Shown: positions 52,734 to 62,305, counted from the stretch's first letter. The stretch is DNA of 64,000 nucleotides from Roseovarius albus (GCF_900172335.1 NZ_FWFX01000011.1:62001-126000); one strand, 5' to 3'. Program-made: numbers and translations. The notes: generated by a model not told the origin, from the sequence alone.

Positions 52734-53726
52734 ATGCCTGATATCAAAATACTAACTGAGGCGGAACTGCGCGCATTGGTCTCTTTGGACGCCGATGCGG
52801 TAGACTGCATTGAACAAGGCTTTACAACATTGGCTGGCGGTAATGTAGTGATGCCCCCGATCATGTCTTTACCGGTTCGGGAGCATAACGGCGAGGTTTG
52901 TGTCAAAACGGCTTATGTCCCGGGAATTGACAGTTTTGCCGTCAAAATGAGCCCGGGATTTTTCGACAATCCGAAACTGGGCCTGCCCAGTACCTCAGGG
53001 CTTTTGGTGCTGTTTTCAAGCACAACAGGGATGCTCGAGGCGCTGCTTTTGGACAATGGCTATCTCACTGACGTGCGCACTGCCGCTGCCGGGGCTGTCT
53101 CAGCCCGCCATCTGGCCCGCGAAGATGCCACCAGCGTATGCATCATTGGTGCAGGGGTTCAGGCGAAACTGCAACTCAAGGCGCTGACATTGGTGCGCGA
53201 GGTGAAGAGCGCTGTGATCTGGGCACGCGATGCCGCCAAGGCCGAGGCAACTGCTGCTGAACTGCGCCAAGATCTGGGGCTGGAGGTCACAGCCAGCACG
53301 GATGCGGCTTCGGCCGTGTCCTCGGCCGATATCGTTGTGACAACCACGCCGTCAGACACACCGCTGGTCATGGCCGAGTGGCTGCAGCCGGGGCAACTTA
53401 TCATCGCGATGGGCTCGGATCAGGAACACAAGATTGAGCTGCATCCAGAATGCCTGAGCAAAGCTACGCTGTATGTACCTGACAGCCAGTCGCAATGCGC
53501 CATCAAGGGCGAACTGCGCAGCGCCATTGAAGCAAGCCTTATCTCTGGTGAACAAAAGTTTGCCGAACTGGGGGATATTACCGCAGGCAAAGCCGTCGGT
53601 CGTCAGGAGGATCACGATATCATCATCGCGGATTTGACCGGTACTGGCGTGCAAGACACTGCGATTGCCACGCTCGCGCGCCAACGCGCCGAAGCCGCAG
53701 GCAGCGGCGCCACATTTACAAGTTAA
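52734..53726 (+). CDS. eutC: Ornithine cyclodeaminase-like hydroxyectoine protein EutC
   Basis: The product has 330 residues. The OCD/mu-crystallin family features are VKTAYVPGIDSFAVKMSPGFFDN, LTDVRTAAAGAVSARHLARED and IIGAGVQAKLQLKAL (in parts), the last being the NAD(P)-binding turn. Its role in hydroxyectoine conversion is proposed to be reduction of the imine formed by EutB. It follows eutB directly and precedes doeA by 18 bases. Confidence 0.92.
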   Translation: MPDIKILTEAELRALVSLDADAVDCIEQGFTTLAGGNVVMPPIMSLPVREHNGEVCVKTAYVPGIDSFAVKMSPGFFDNPKLGLPSTSGLLVLFSSTTGMLEALLLDNGYLTDVRTAAAGAVSARHLAREDATSVCIIGAGVQAKLQLKALTLVREVKSAVIWARDAAKAEATAAELRQDLGLEVTASTDAASAVSSADIVVTTTPSDTPLVMAEWLQPGQLIIAMGSDQEHKIELHPECLSKATLYVPDSQSQCAIKGELRSAIEASLISGEQKFAELGDITAGKAVGRQEDHDIIIADLTGTGVQDTAIATLARQRAEAAGSGATFTS

Positions 53727-53744
53727 GAACACGGAACCAAGTCC

Positions 53745-54932
53745 ATGCCGACACCGAAACTCTATTTCTCACGCGATGAATTCGAGGCGCGCATCGCCAA
53801 GACACGCACGGCCATGCAAGACCGCGGCCTTGATCTGCTGATCGTCACTGACCCCAGCAACATGAACTGGTTGACAGGGTATGATGGCTGGTCGTTTTAC
53901 GTCCACCAATGCGTGGTGCTACCGCTGCACGGGGAACCAATCTGGTATGGCCGAGGACAGGATGGCAATGGCGCGCTACGGACCTGTTTCATGGAACCGT
54001 CAAATATCATCGGCTACCCTGACCATTATGTGCAATCGACTGAACGCCATCCAATGGACTATCTGTCGGCTCAGCTGACTGAACGCAAGCTGGGTGCAGA
54101 TACAATCGGTGTGGAGATGGATAATTATTGGTTCACCGCCGCCGCCTTTGCTGCGCTTACACGCAACTTACCGAATGCTAGATTCGTCGATGCCAACGCA
54201 TTGGTGAACTGGCAGCGTGCGATTAAATCAGAAACTGAACTGGACTATATGCGCAAAGCTGGTCACATCGTCAGCCGCATGCACGAGCGAATTTTCGACA
54301 AGATGGAACCGGGAATTCGCAAATGCGATCTGGCGGCAGAGATTTACGATGCTGGCCTGCGTTATGATGCGCAAATCGGCGCTGGCGGCGATTATCCGGC
54401 CATCGTGCCTTTGCTCCCGTCGGGCTCTGATGCAGCAGCCCCACACCTGACTTGGGATGATGAACCCATGAAATCTGGCGAAGGAACGTTCTTTGAGATT
54501 GCCGGCGTTTATCGCCGGTATCACTGCCCCTTATCCCGCACGGTCTTCCTTGGCAAACCCACACAAACTTTCCTCGATGCCGAAAAGGCTGTGCTTGAAG
54601 GAATGGAGGCCGGGCTAGAAGTCGCCAAAGAAGGCAATCTTTGTGAAGATATCGCCAACGCCTTCTTTGGGGTGCTCAAAAAATACGGCATCGTTAAGGA
54701 TAGCAGAACTGGCTATCCAATCGGTGTGTCCTATCCCCCTGACTGGGGTGAACGCACAATGTCTCTGCGTCCCGGTAATAAATCTGTTCTGCAAGAAAAC
54801 ATGACATTCCACTTCATGACAGGCCTGTGGATGGACGACTGGGGCTTTGAAATCACCGAGAGCATCCGCATTGGCAAAACAGGTCCGGAATGTTTGGCGG
54901 ATGTGCCGCGCAAAATGGTGGTGAAGGATTAA
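53745..54932 (+). CDS. doeA: Ectoine hydrolase
   Basis: The product has 395 residues and belongs to the M24 (creatinase/Xaa-Pro peptidase) fold. The N-terminal domain has LLIVTDPSNMNWLTGYDGWSFYVHQ (in parts). The C-terminal pita-bread domain starts near residue 155 and includes LTWDDEPMKSGEGTFFEIAGVYRRYHCPLSRTVF (in parts). DoeA opens the ectoine ring to N-alpha- (and N-gamma-) acetyl-L-2,4-diaminobutyrate. Metal-binding residues differ from true peptidases, as is known for this branch. doeB follows after 3 bases. Confidence 0.94.
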   Translation: MPTPKLYFSRDEFEARIAKTRTAMQDRGLDLLIVTDPSNMNWLTGYDGWSFYVHQCVVLPLHGEPIWYGRGQDGNGALRTCFMEPSNIIGYPDHYVQSTERHPMDYLSAQLTERKLGADTIGVEMDNYWFTAAAFAALTRNLPNARFVDANALVNWQRAIKSETELDYMRKAGHIVSRMHERIFDKMEPGIRKCDLAAEIYDAGLRYDAQIGAGGDYPAIVPLLPSGSDAAAPHLTWDDEPMKSGEGTFFEIAGVYRRYHCPLSRTVFLGKPTQTFLDAEKAVLEGMEAGLEVAKEGNLCEDIANAFFGVLKKYGIVKDSRTGYPIGVSYPPDWGERTMSLRPGNKSVLQENMTFHFMTGLWMDDWGFEITESIRIGKTGPECLADVPRKMVVKD

Positions 54933-54935
54933 ACG

Positions 54936-55937
54936 ATGAAAACGAACCCCATTTCCCCGACAATTCCACTGGATCAAGACGGCATTCATCACGGCTTTTT
55001 GCGACTGCCCTACAGCCGCGACGACAGTGCCTGGGGGTCCATCATGATCCCCCTGACTGTGATCAAAAACGGCGATGGCCCAACCGCCCTGCTGACCGGC
55101 GCGAACCACGGCGATGAATACGAAGGGCCGGTGGCCCTGCAAGAGCTGACTGTTACCCTGAAGCCCGAAGATATCACCGGGCGCGTGATCATCGTTCCGG
55201 CCTTTAACTATCCGGCCTTTCGCGCGGGGCTGCGAACATCTCCGATCGACAAAGGTAACATGAACCGATCCTTCCCGGGCCGGCCTGACGGCACGCCGAC
55301 TGAAAAGATCGCCGACTATTTCCAGCGGACGCTTTTGCCGATGGCGGACATAGCTGTCGATTTCCACTCCGGCGGCAAGACGCTCGATTTTGTGCCGTTC
55401 GCAGCGGCGCATATTCTTGACGATAAGACGCTTGAGGCTGCCTGTTTTGCTGCGATGGCCGCATTTAATGCGCCCTATTCTGTTCAGCTATTGGAGATTG
55501 ATAATGTCGGTATGTACGACACGGCGGTTGAAGATATGGGCAAAGTTCTGGTTTCGACTGAGCTGGGGGGAGGTGGATCAGCAACCGCCAAATCCATTGC
55601 AATTGCCAAAAAGGGTTTGCGTAATGTGCTGATCCATGCCGGGATCTTAAACGGAAAGATGCAGATCGACCCAACCGTTCGCCTGGATATGCCTGACGGA
55701 GACTGTTTTGTATTCGCGCAAGAGGATGGATTGCATGAACCGATGGTCGATTTGGGCGAAACGGTCAGCGAGGGGGACATTGTTGCACGTATCTGGCCCG
55801 TTGACCGTACAGGGCTTGCCCCGACAGAGTTGCGTGCAAAACGTTCAGGCATTCTGATCAGCCGTCATTTTCCAGGGATGATCAAGGCTGGCGACAGCAC
55901 GGCGGTTGTGGGGGCTATCGTAGATGAGGTGCCTTAG
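54936..55937 (+). CDS. doeB: N-alpha-acetyl-L-2,4-diaminobutyrate deacetylase
   Basis: The product has 333 residues with AAGGATTAAACG before the ATG. It is a zinc carboxypeptidase-like deacylase of the succinylglutamate desuccinylase/aspartoacylase family. Zinc ligands are in GANHGDEYEG (His and Glu) and VDFHSGGKTLDFVPFA (His); MNRSFPGRPDG is the substrate loop. It yields L-2,4-diaminobutyrate and acetate from the DoeA product. It is the last gene of the cluster here. The AsnC-type regulator and the later genes doeC and doeD, often next in roseobacters, are absent from this side. Confidence 0.94.
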   Translation: MKTNPISPTIPLDQDGIHHGFLRLPYSRDDSAWGSIMIPLTVIKNGDGPTALLTGANHGDEYEGPVALQELTVTLKPEDITGRVIIVPAFNYPAFRAGLRTSPIDKGNMNRSFPGRPDGTPTEKIADYFQRTLLPMADIAVDFHSGGKTLDFVPFAAAHILDDKTLEAACFAAMAAFNAPYSVQLLEIDNVGMYDTAVEDMGKVLVSTELGGGGSATAKSIAIAKKGLRNVLIHAGILNGKMQIDPTVRLDMPDGDCFVFAQEDGLHEPMVDLGETVSEGDIVARIWPVDRTGLAPTELRAKRSGILISRHFPGMIKAGDSTAVVGAIVDEVP

Positions 55938-56709
55938 AAGGTTATGATCGGGTTCGCCGTTGCGAGCTATGCGCGAAATAAACCGCTTGCTTCGCGGCCT
56001 GTTAAGATATCTCGTTCTGTTCTAGATGTGAAATAAACTCGGGTATGTAGATCTACAAAGCGGTTGGGCAGCGGGGCTCGCATTGCAGAAACATGAGTTT
56101 GTTTTACCGGCAGCGAATGTTGGCTCGTTCCACATTCGCTGTTTTTCACTGTTGTTGTTAAAAAGCGCGTAAAGAAGTCATTGATGCCAGCAAGGTCAAA
56201 GACTGCTTTGTCCGCGTAGTAGTCATTACTGTTTTGATTGGCAGGGGTTCCCTGACAAAAAGCCTCGAATGTCCATTCTGAGCCCAAAGCAACCGATGCT
56301 GCGATCACCACCAACGGCCGGTTCTTTGAATTTGAAAAAAGGACGCCAAAATCAATTGCGGGTTTGATAGTGAAATATGGTAGCCGAATGCCGAGTAATT
56401 TTGGATATCATTCGCACTTGAACCGAAGCGCAAGTATTGGAGCATTCTGTCGATCCAGCGCAGAAATTTATAGTCTATCGCGACGACTGAGCGTTTTCCG
56501 ACTGAGCTTCTCAAGTTCAAGTGGTCTCTATAGGCAAATTTGGATTCCTAAGTCCGAATCCGGTTGAAATCACAACGCAATCCACCAGCCATTAGAGCCA
56601 AAGCAGCGTGAGTGACTTCGTACACCAGCCCATAACGGTTTCACTGATTGATAGTAGCGAATGGCGGTACCTAACTGCAAGAGGACGCTTCAAGTGTTTC
56701 AAATTCAAC
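55938..56709. other. Gene-free stretch after the ectoine cluster
   Basis: These 772 bases contain only short open frames without ribosome binding sites or recognisable products. I see no tRNA, strong terminator or clear repeat. It may be decayed coding DNA that replaced the usual downstream ectoine genes. Confidence 0.5.
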
Positions 56710-57461
56710 TCAGTACTTGAACCGCACACCAACGCCTACGCCTTGTTCGAAGGCCCGGTCATCCCCAAGTCCGAGTAAGACATCAGCATACATTGCGACC
56801 TTATCGTTTAAGTTCTTGCCAACTTGAACCTCGGCGGACGCAGGCCATGCATTGTTTTCCCAGTCATATGGCGTTTTAAGGTCCGCCTTCACCCACCACC
56901 CTTCGCCAAACGGCTGAAGAGCAATCAAGCGTATAGCGGTTTGGCTTATATCGGCATCGCCATTGTACGATTCGAAATGTTGTATCAACGGTATCAGCGT
57001 CAAGCCGGTCTTGGAGTTGGCGAATGCGACGCCTGCCAGAGGTCCCAATTGATCGGACCCGGTTCCGATACCTTTGTTGGTGTCTCCGAGGTCATAGATC
57101 CATTCCAATCCGACCGCTGTGCGCAATCCCCAAGTTTCGTTGAGCTTGGCTTGGTATGGAAAAAAATGGCCTTCACGTTTATCTTCTCAAAGTCATTTTC
57201 CCGCGAACCGGTTACATTTGTAGAGTTATAGTGCAATTCGTATTTTAGTTTTAGTTTTGGGTTCAGCATATATGATCCATCAACGAAGGCATCTTGGTTG
57301 TCCGAAATGCCTCCCAAATCCAAGTACATTTATCTGACGTCTACGTTGTTTACTGCTGCGAGCGGGTTCGACGCGTTTTCTGCAGCGAACGATGAACAAC
57401 TCACACAGGCTAAAGCCAAACAGGCTCCGGTTAAGCGGGACAGGATGGTCTTGTAGTTCAT
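56710..57461 (-). pseudogene. Outer-membrane beta-barrel protein, inactivated by a stop codon and a frameshift
   Basis: Read from the ATG at 57461, the gene gives a signal peptide (SRLTGACLALACVSCSSFAAE, in parts) and NPLAAVNNVDVR, then an in-frame TAA, then YLDLGGISDNQDAFVDGSYMLN. Near a run of seven A at 57160-57166 the frame changes; adding one base joins AIFF to PYQAKLNETWGLRTAVGLEWIYD and the rest runs open to GVGVRFKY. The 752-base length is one short of 251 codons. The barrel pattern of alternating hydrophobic residues and the aromatic C-terminus indicate an outer-membrane protein. A sequencing error could explain the homopolymer but not the stop codon. Confidence 0.72.
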
Positions 57462-57502
57462 TTTTGAGATCTTTTTAGGGGACTGTTTGGAGGCTTGCTG
57501 TA

Positions 57503-58279
57503 TCAAAAGCTGTAGGAATACCCGATAAACGGGCCAACTTGGCTGGCGTCATAGGCGAATTCACCGCCAGGACGATTGGTTGAGAAGTCAATGCTGTAGT
57601 AGCGCACCCCTAGTTTAAGCGATCTGGCACCGTCGAAGGAGTAGTCAAAAGACAGAGTTGTGCTCCATTGCAGGTCGCTGTCGTTAACGCCGAAACCGCC
57701 CGCATCGGCGAGGACAGCGCCGCTCCACTTTTCATTTATTTTCCAGGCGTACCGTGCGCCGATGACAGGCTCCCACCATGTTTCTGTCCCGCCAAGTGAG
57801 GTGCCGGGGCCGCTAATGTTGATCTTTTGTTTCAAGCTATTGTATCTGACGCCTGCCTGGACATCGATGGAGTAAGGTTGACCACCGGAAAGCGTTCCCC
57901 GCGAAACACGGTACGTTCCAAGAAACGCCAGCCAGTATTGCTCCACATCTCCGTCCACGCTGCCTCCCCGAGAGAGATTTTCGTTGGCCTCAAGTGATAG
58001 GTAGTTTGCATCAAAAATCAGACCCCAATCACCTTTCCAGCTTTCCGCGCGAAAGGATGCCGCAACATCAAGAAGGTCGAGAGCATCGCTAAGACTCAGG
58101 TCAATGTCTGCCTCAATCCCATCGATTGTGGATGTTCCCGTTGTCGAAGTCGGAAGGAAGAGGTAACCGGCCAGTTCGTATTGCCTATCGTTCGAAAAGG
58201 ACAATACGACCGTGTCGGCGGATGACAGATTGGGCAGAAGCATGCAGACAATTGCACAAATAGTGGGTCTAAAGGTCAT
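57503..58279 (-). CDS. Outer-membrane beta-barrel protein
   Basis: The product has 258 residues with a signal peptide ending at SSADT. The body alternates polar and hydrophobic residues (GAVLADAGGFGVNDSDLQWSTTLSFDYSF, in parts) and ends GPFIGYSYSF with a C-terminal Phe, the outer-membrane assembly signal. Segments such as AGVRYNSLKQKINISGPG are barrel strands. The exact role is not known. It lies between an arylsulfatase gene and a broken second barrel gene on the same strand, so it may help bring sulfated compounds into the periplasm (inference). Confidence 0.78.
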   Translation of the reverse strand: MTFRPTICAIVCMLLPNLSSADTVVLSFSNDRQYELAGYLFLPTSTTGTSTIDGIEADIDLSLSDALDLLDVAASFRAESWKGDWGLIFDANYLSLEANENLSRGGSVDGDVEQYWLAFLGTYRVSRGTLSGGQPYSIDVQAGVRYNSLKQKINISGPGTSLGGTETWWEPVIGARYAWKINEKWSGAVLADAGGFGVNDSDLQWSTTLSFDYSFDGARSLKLGVRYYSIDFSTNRPGGEFAYDASQVGPFIGYSYSF

Positions 58280-58381
58280 TGTAGGGCCCTTTTCAAGACT
58301 GGATTGGGTGGACTAAACGCATCCGGCTAAGCTTCGCCCCAGACTGTCCATGGCTGCTTTTCCGACCGCGCATGTCGAAAG

Positions 58382-58413
58382 ATCAAAGGCAGGTATCATA
58401 GTCCGCCTTTGAT
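58382..58413. repeat. Inverted repeat between sulfatase and beta-barrel genes
   Basis: ATCAAAGGC (58382-58390) is the inverse of GCCTTTGAT (58405-58413), with a 14-base loop. No T-run is present on either side. It could stabilise or process the message between the two genes. Confidence 0.5.
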
Positions 58414-58430
58414 TGGGGGTATGAGCAGGG

Positions 58431-60107
58431 TTACTTCTGTGGTGTTCCGACCATGAAGAGATACTCTTCGACGGCTTCAACAGATTCAGGCCGCAAGTTG
58501 TCAATTCCTTCATAAGGTCTTCCAAGACCAGGTGCCTCGTCAGGATACTGCGCCTTTCGTTTAATGTGTCGCTCGATCATCCGCACGAATTTTGCCCCGC
58601 CCCAAGCACCAATTTCAGTTGAGACGGGGTATTTCTCCTGCGGGTCACGGAACAAGTGGTAGAAGTCGGCGAGAATAGCGTTTTCAATGCTGCCGCCGGG
58701 GATCGCGAGCTTGATGTGCTCTTTCACGACCGCTTCGAGCGAATTGATTGCGTAAAGGAAGACATAGTCGCGCCGCCCGTATGTATCACCATTCAGGAGC
58801 AGTGAAGTTTGGTCAATGCCATCGATGACACGATCTCGTGGGATGCCATCTGTTGCACCGCCAATCCGGGCCAGTGTCGTAAAGAGGTCCACGACATGGG
58901 TGATATCGTTCACGACGGTGTCTTCTTCGATCACACCGGGCCAGCGGACAAAGGCATCGACACGGACACCACCTTCAGACGTGGCCCCCTTGCCACCACG
59001 GTAGAGCATTGGCGTAAAGCCAGACTGCGGCGAGAATTTGGTCGCGTGGCCGTTGTCACCCATCACAATCACAATCGTGTTGTCTGTGATCCCCAATGTA
59101 TCCATCTCGGCCATCAGGTCACCGATCCACTCGTCCACCAGCTTCATCTTTTCGACATAGGTGCCGCCATTCGGTGTGGTGTATTCATCGGTGGTGGTGC
59201 GTGGCCCGACAATTGGGTAAAGCGGCCAGTAATTTAGGAAGAACGGCTCATCTTTAGCGGAGAGCATACGCAGCTGCTCCATCGCCTGTTCTTGATAGTC
59301 CACGTTCATCTGGTGGTACTTTTCTTCCGTCCAGCGTTCCCCGGGCTCCATGTTCACTTCGCGCACATTCTCGTTGCGCACGCCTTCAACTCCAGTGACC
59401 ATGGCAGACGCATCCGAACGGAACCAATTGTCCAGCGTGTATTTGCTGTCGTAATTGTTCTCATAGAGCGAAATCGCAACCTCTTCATCAGCCCCGTCAT
59501 CGTGGTAAATTGTAAGCTGACCCTGTTGGTGGATCGGGAAGGCAGCATAGTCGAAACCTTGCCAGTTGGGCCACGCTTCGCGAATATCACCCAGATGCCA
59601 TTTGCCAATATGCACTGTGTTGTATCCGACATCCGACAAGACCTCAGCAAGCGTCACTTCTTTGTCCGCTAGACCAAAACCTGAGATATCGACTGCAGTG
59701 TTTGCCATCCCGTTGCGAACTGGATGGCGGCCGGTCATAAATGCGACCCGGGTCGGTGTACACGACGGTTCGGTATACATGCGGGCCAATCGCATCCCCT
59801 CTGCTGCGATCTGGTTTACGGCTGGGGTCTTGTAACCTCGTACGGCGTTCATCGTTGGGCTCCCCATATCGCCGAAGCCAACATCATCAAGCAAGATATA
59901 CAAAATATTTGGTGGGTTGCCGTCATTCAGCGCCTTAAACTCGGCAATCACTGCATCAATTTCTGTGTCTTCCGTCGCCCATCGTTCGCCATGCTGTTCT
60001 TCAAGAATGTAGTATTCCGCATCCCGGACAATGGGAACGTCTTGCGCTTGGGCCGATGCCGAAACACTCACGGCCAATGCCGTAGCGGGTAAGATTAATT
60101 TCTTCAT
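58431..60107 (-). CDS. Exported type I arylsulfatase
   Basis: The product has 558 residues with a signal peptide ending at AQAQD. The formylglycine motif is CTPTR (Cys116-Arg120) in EPSCTPTRVAFMTGRHPVRNGM. Metal ligands Asp74 and Asp75 are in LLDDVGFGD; VIVMGDNGH carries further ligands, and VHIGKWHLG is the conserved second signature. Cys116 must be converted by a formylglycine-generating enzyme, which is not in the window. The enzyme removes sulfate from organic sulfate esters in the periplasm. It heads a minus-strand group with two barrel genes. The exact substrate is unknown. Confidence 0.93.
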   Translation of the reverse strand: MKKLILPATALAVSVSASAQAQDVPIVRDAEYYILEEQHGERWATEDTEIDAVIAEFKALNDGNPPNILYILLDDVGFGDMGSPTMNAVRGYKTPAVNQIAAEGMRLARMYTEPSCTPTRVAFMTGRHPVRNGMANTAVDISGFGLADKEVTLAEVLSDVGYNTVHIGKWHLGDIREAWPNWQGFDYAAFPIHQQGQLTIYHDDGADEEVAISLYENNYDSKYTLDNWFRSDASAMVTGVEGVRNENVREVNMEPGERWTEEKYHQMNVDYQEQAMEQLRMLSAKDEPFFLNYWPLYPIVGPRTTTDEYTTPNGGTYVEKMKLVDEWIGDLMAEMDTLGITDNTIVIVMGDNGHATKFSPQSGFTPMLYRGGKGATSEGGVRVDAFVRWPGVIEEDTVVNDITHVVDLFTTLARIGGATDGIPRDRVIDGIDQTSLLLNGDTYGRRDYVFLYAINSLEAVVKEHIKLAIPGGSIENAILADFYHLFRDPQEKYPVSTEIGAWGGAKFVRMIERHIKRKAQYPDEAPGLGRPYEGIDNLRPESVEAVEEYLFMVGTPQK

Positions 60108-60225
60108 CGTGTTTCCTATTCTCTTACTTCGGGTTCCTATTGGGTGTGTCTAGTGGCGTAGAGCAAGTTGGGGGTTTTTCGCAAAATGCGCATGTAACTC
60201 TAAATGGTTTGGCAGTCTCAAACCG

Positions 60226-60459
60226 TCACTTTGGGTCTTGCTCGCTCCTCTTGTGCTTCTCGAGATATCCTCTGATTTCTTCTTCGAGCGCCGCGACGCT
60301 AGAGAGGATACTCATATATCGCGCGTCCGTAGGAATGGCTGAGACCAGATGCGAGAGATGATCATAGTCATGGCATATCTCCTCGAATGTGGCATCGGCC
60401 TGGCGCAATTCTTCAATTAGGCTTCGGTGTGATGAAAAGACTTCTTCAGTTCTCCCCAT
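60226..60459 (-). CDS. Small coiled-coil protein
   Basis: The product has 77 residues from the ATG at 60459, which follows GGAAGGCATAGGGG. The sequence SHRSLIEELRQADATFEEICHDYDHLSHLVSA and the C-terminal VAALEEEIRGYLEKHKR (in parts) form two helices. The pattern resembles short YdcH/DUF465-type proteins but I cannot confirm the family. It lies between the sulfatase and the divergent TPR regulator. Function unknown. Confidence 0.55.
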   Translation of the reverse strand: MGRTEEVFSSHRSLIEELRQADATFEEICHDYDHLSHLVSAIPTDARYMSILSSVAALEEEIRGYLEKHKRSEQDPK

Positions 60460-60620
60460 CCCCCTATGCCTTCCATCGCATCCGTCATATTATTCTTGTA
60501 CAATTACCCTAAGGGGCTAACCTGATTTAGGTATCTTGGCGTGTGTTACGACGTAACACGTGCAATTTCAGGGACTTAAATGACGTTGGATGGACAGCTA
60601 TTCCTGTGAGACAAGTTGAA

Positions 60621-61943
60621 ATGAGCCAAACAGTGTTCGACCAATCCGAGGTTTTGGAAGAACTACAAACGATTTTGGCAAGCACTGAGCTTGCCGGTGC
60701 GATCCGTTTGCAGTCGTTTCTTCGGTACGTCACGGAAGAAGAACTCGCGGGACGTGGATCATTCATTCGCGCAAAAACCATTGGTGAAGACCTATACGGT
60801 TTATTATCCAATAAAGGCGATGACCCGCTGGCTGTCGTGCGTGTGGATGCCGGGCGCTTGAGGCGCCGTTTGGAGATTTATTACAGCAAGTCGGATAACC
60901 TCCGCACGATCCGCATCTACATCGACACAGGTGGCTACAGCCCAAGATTTGAGCAGATCTCGCCAAAGATGACAGAGGTTTCTTCTGACGCGTCGCACTT
61001 CGGGTCTTCATTGTTCAGCAAACGCAGATTGTATGCGCTCGCCAGCGTCGGATGTGTTGCTTTGTTCATCGCTGTAGTGTTCGGTGTTAATTCCCAGCAA
61101 AAGAACATGGACAATGTTGCAACTGATGCGGCAATTCGTCAAGCGTTGTTCAGTGCCTCTCCGGCCAAGCTTCAGGCGAAGAACCTTTCAGATGAAGCGC
61201 GCGATCTGATGTTTCCCGCAGTTGATCGAAAACGTCTCATTGCCACTCTGGATCTCTTCGAGCAGTCGATCAAACTTGATGATGAATACTATGCTGGTTT
61301 TGCTGGTGCGGGGCAGATTTATGCGATGATGGCATCACAGATGCCGCCCAGTTCCAAGCGGGATACTTTTTTACTCCAAGCACAGGAAATGGCTGAACGC
61401 GCGGTCGATTTGGCACCAAGCGCATCATGGGCGCAGTCATCGATGGCGATGGCTGCTTTTGCAGGAAAAGATTGCAATGAGGCACTCAAAATATCTAAGA
61501 GAGCGATCAGCCTCGATCCCGGTGATATCTACACATTGAATTTCGACGGGATTATCTCGCTTTTCTGCGGCGATTTTGATCGCGCTGTTCAAGTGACTGC
61601 GCCTTGGATCGGAAAGAGCGAGCTGGCGGAACGCCTGATTTTTCGCAATGTTGCAGCGACAGCAGAGTATCACCGTGGTAATTTTCAAGATACCATCGAT
61701 TTGTATACTGCGGCTATCAACGAAGGTGATCCAGTCGGTGCATTGACGTTGGCCTATCTTGCAGCTGCGCATGCAAAGCTGAACCGCAACTCACAAACAA
61801 AACGCAATATCGAGCTGTTGAACGAAGCCTGGCCGACGTTCCCATTGGAACAATTTCTGATGTCTGTCTACACCGATCAAAGTATCGCAAGCGACATCAT
61901 TACCACCTTGAAAGAAGCTGGTTGGAAATCAAGTTCCCGCTAA
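60621..61943 (+). CDS. Membrane-anchored TPR regulator
   Basis: The product has 440 residues from ATG 60621; an upstream ATG at 60543 would add 26 residues with no homology I recognise. The N-terminal domain has ILASTELAGAIRLQSFLRYVTEEELAGRG, IRAKTIGEDLYG and VVRVDAGRLRRRLEIYY (in parts). This is the DNA-binding-like module of roseobacter TPR/adenylate-cyclase-type regulators. A single membrane helix follows at about residues 136-157. The rest is TPR-like helices from about residue 195 (DLFEQSIKLDDEYYAGFAGAGQIYAMM, in parts). It probably senses in the periplasm and binds DNA in the cytoplasm (inference). Confidence 0.8.
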   Translation: MSQTVFDQSEVLEELQTILASTELAGAIRLQSFLRYVTEEELAGRGSFIRAKTIGEDLYGLLSNKGDDPLAVVRVDAGRLRRRLEIYYSKSDNLRTIRIYIDTGGYSPRFEQISPKMTEVSSDASHFGSSLFSKRRLYALASVGCVALFIAVVFGVNSQQKNMDNVATDAAIRQALFSASPAKLQAKNLSDEARDLMFPAVDRKRLIATLDLFEQSIKLDDEYYAGFAGAGQIYAMMASQMPPSSKRDTFLLQAQEMAERAVDLAPSASWAQSSMAMAAFAGKDCNEALKISKRAISLDPGDIYTLNFDGIISLFCGDFDRAVQVTAPWIGKSELAERLIFRNVAATAEYHRGNFQDTIDLYTAAINEGDPVGALTLAYLAAAHAKLNRNSQTKRNIELLNEAWPTFPLEQFLMSVYTDQSIASDIITTLKEAGWKSSSR

Positions 61944-62305
61944 TCCAATGTCCGCTTCGAACTCGAGGCCTCTATTCCAACCTGAAATGCGAACCGTAAC
62001 TTTGTCCGCAGAGTGTCAGTTCGACCATCAGCGTTTTTCGTATCTGCAGTGAAAGTCTAGTCTGACGGGCCGCGTTGCAGCATGCGACATCCCCGGCGGA
62101 TGGCGGCTTTGGGCCGTTCTCGACAATCTTTCAGTTAAGAATTCTGCAGTTTCTGCGCCGCATCTGAGGTCCGCATTGAGCCCAGATTGTCGAATGCTGC
62201 ATCATGCTTGAATGTCCGGATATCGGGTAGAGGTTACAAAAAGCAACAAAGCTGCTGCAATCCGCGCTACAGTGCCATGAAGGGCAATCAAGATGATCGA
62301 GAAGC
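61944..62305. other. Gene-free stretch with degenerate repeat copies
   Basis: These 362 bases hold no credible gene. They contain three copies of the AATG-C-G-...-GCCC-type motif at 61947-61965, 62098-62116 and 62168-62185. Confidence 0.5.
61947..62185. repeat. Degenerate intergenic repeat copies, cluster 2
   Basis: AATGTCCGCTTCGAACTCG (61947-61965), GGATGGCGGCTTTGGGCCG (62098-62116) and GGTCCGCATTGAGCCCAG (62168-62185) resemble the copies at 45.3-45.5 kb. They are short and diverged. Confidence 0.35.

Noticed and set aside
55967-56520. Two minus-strand open frames of 115 and 71 codons
   Set aside because: They lack ribosome binding sites, have odd composition and match no family I recognise. 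I treat them as chance frames in a decayed stretch.
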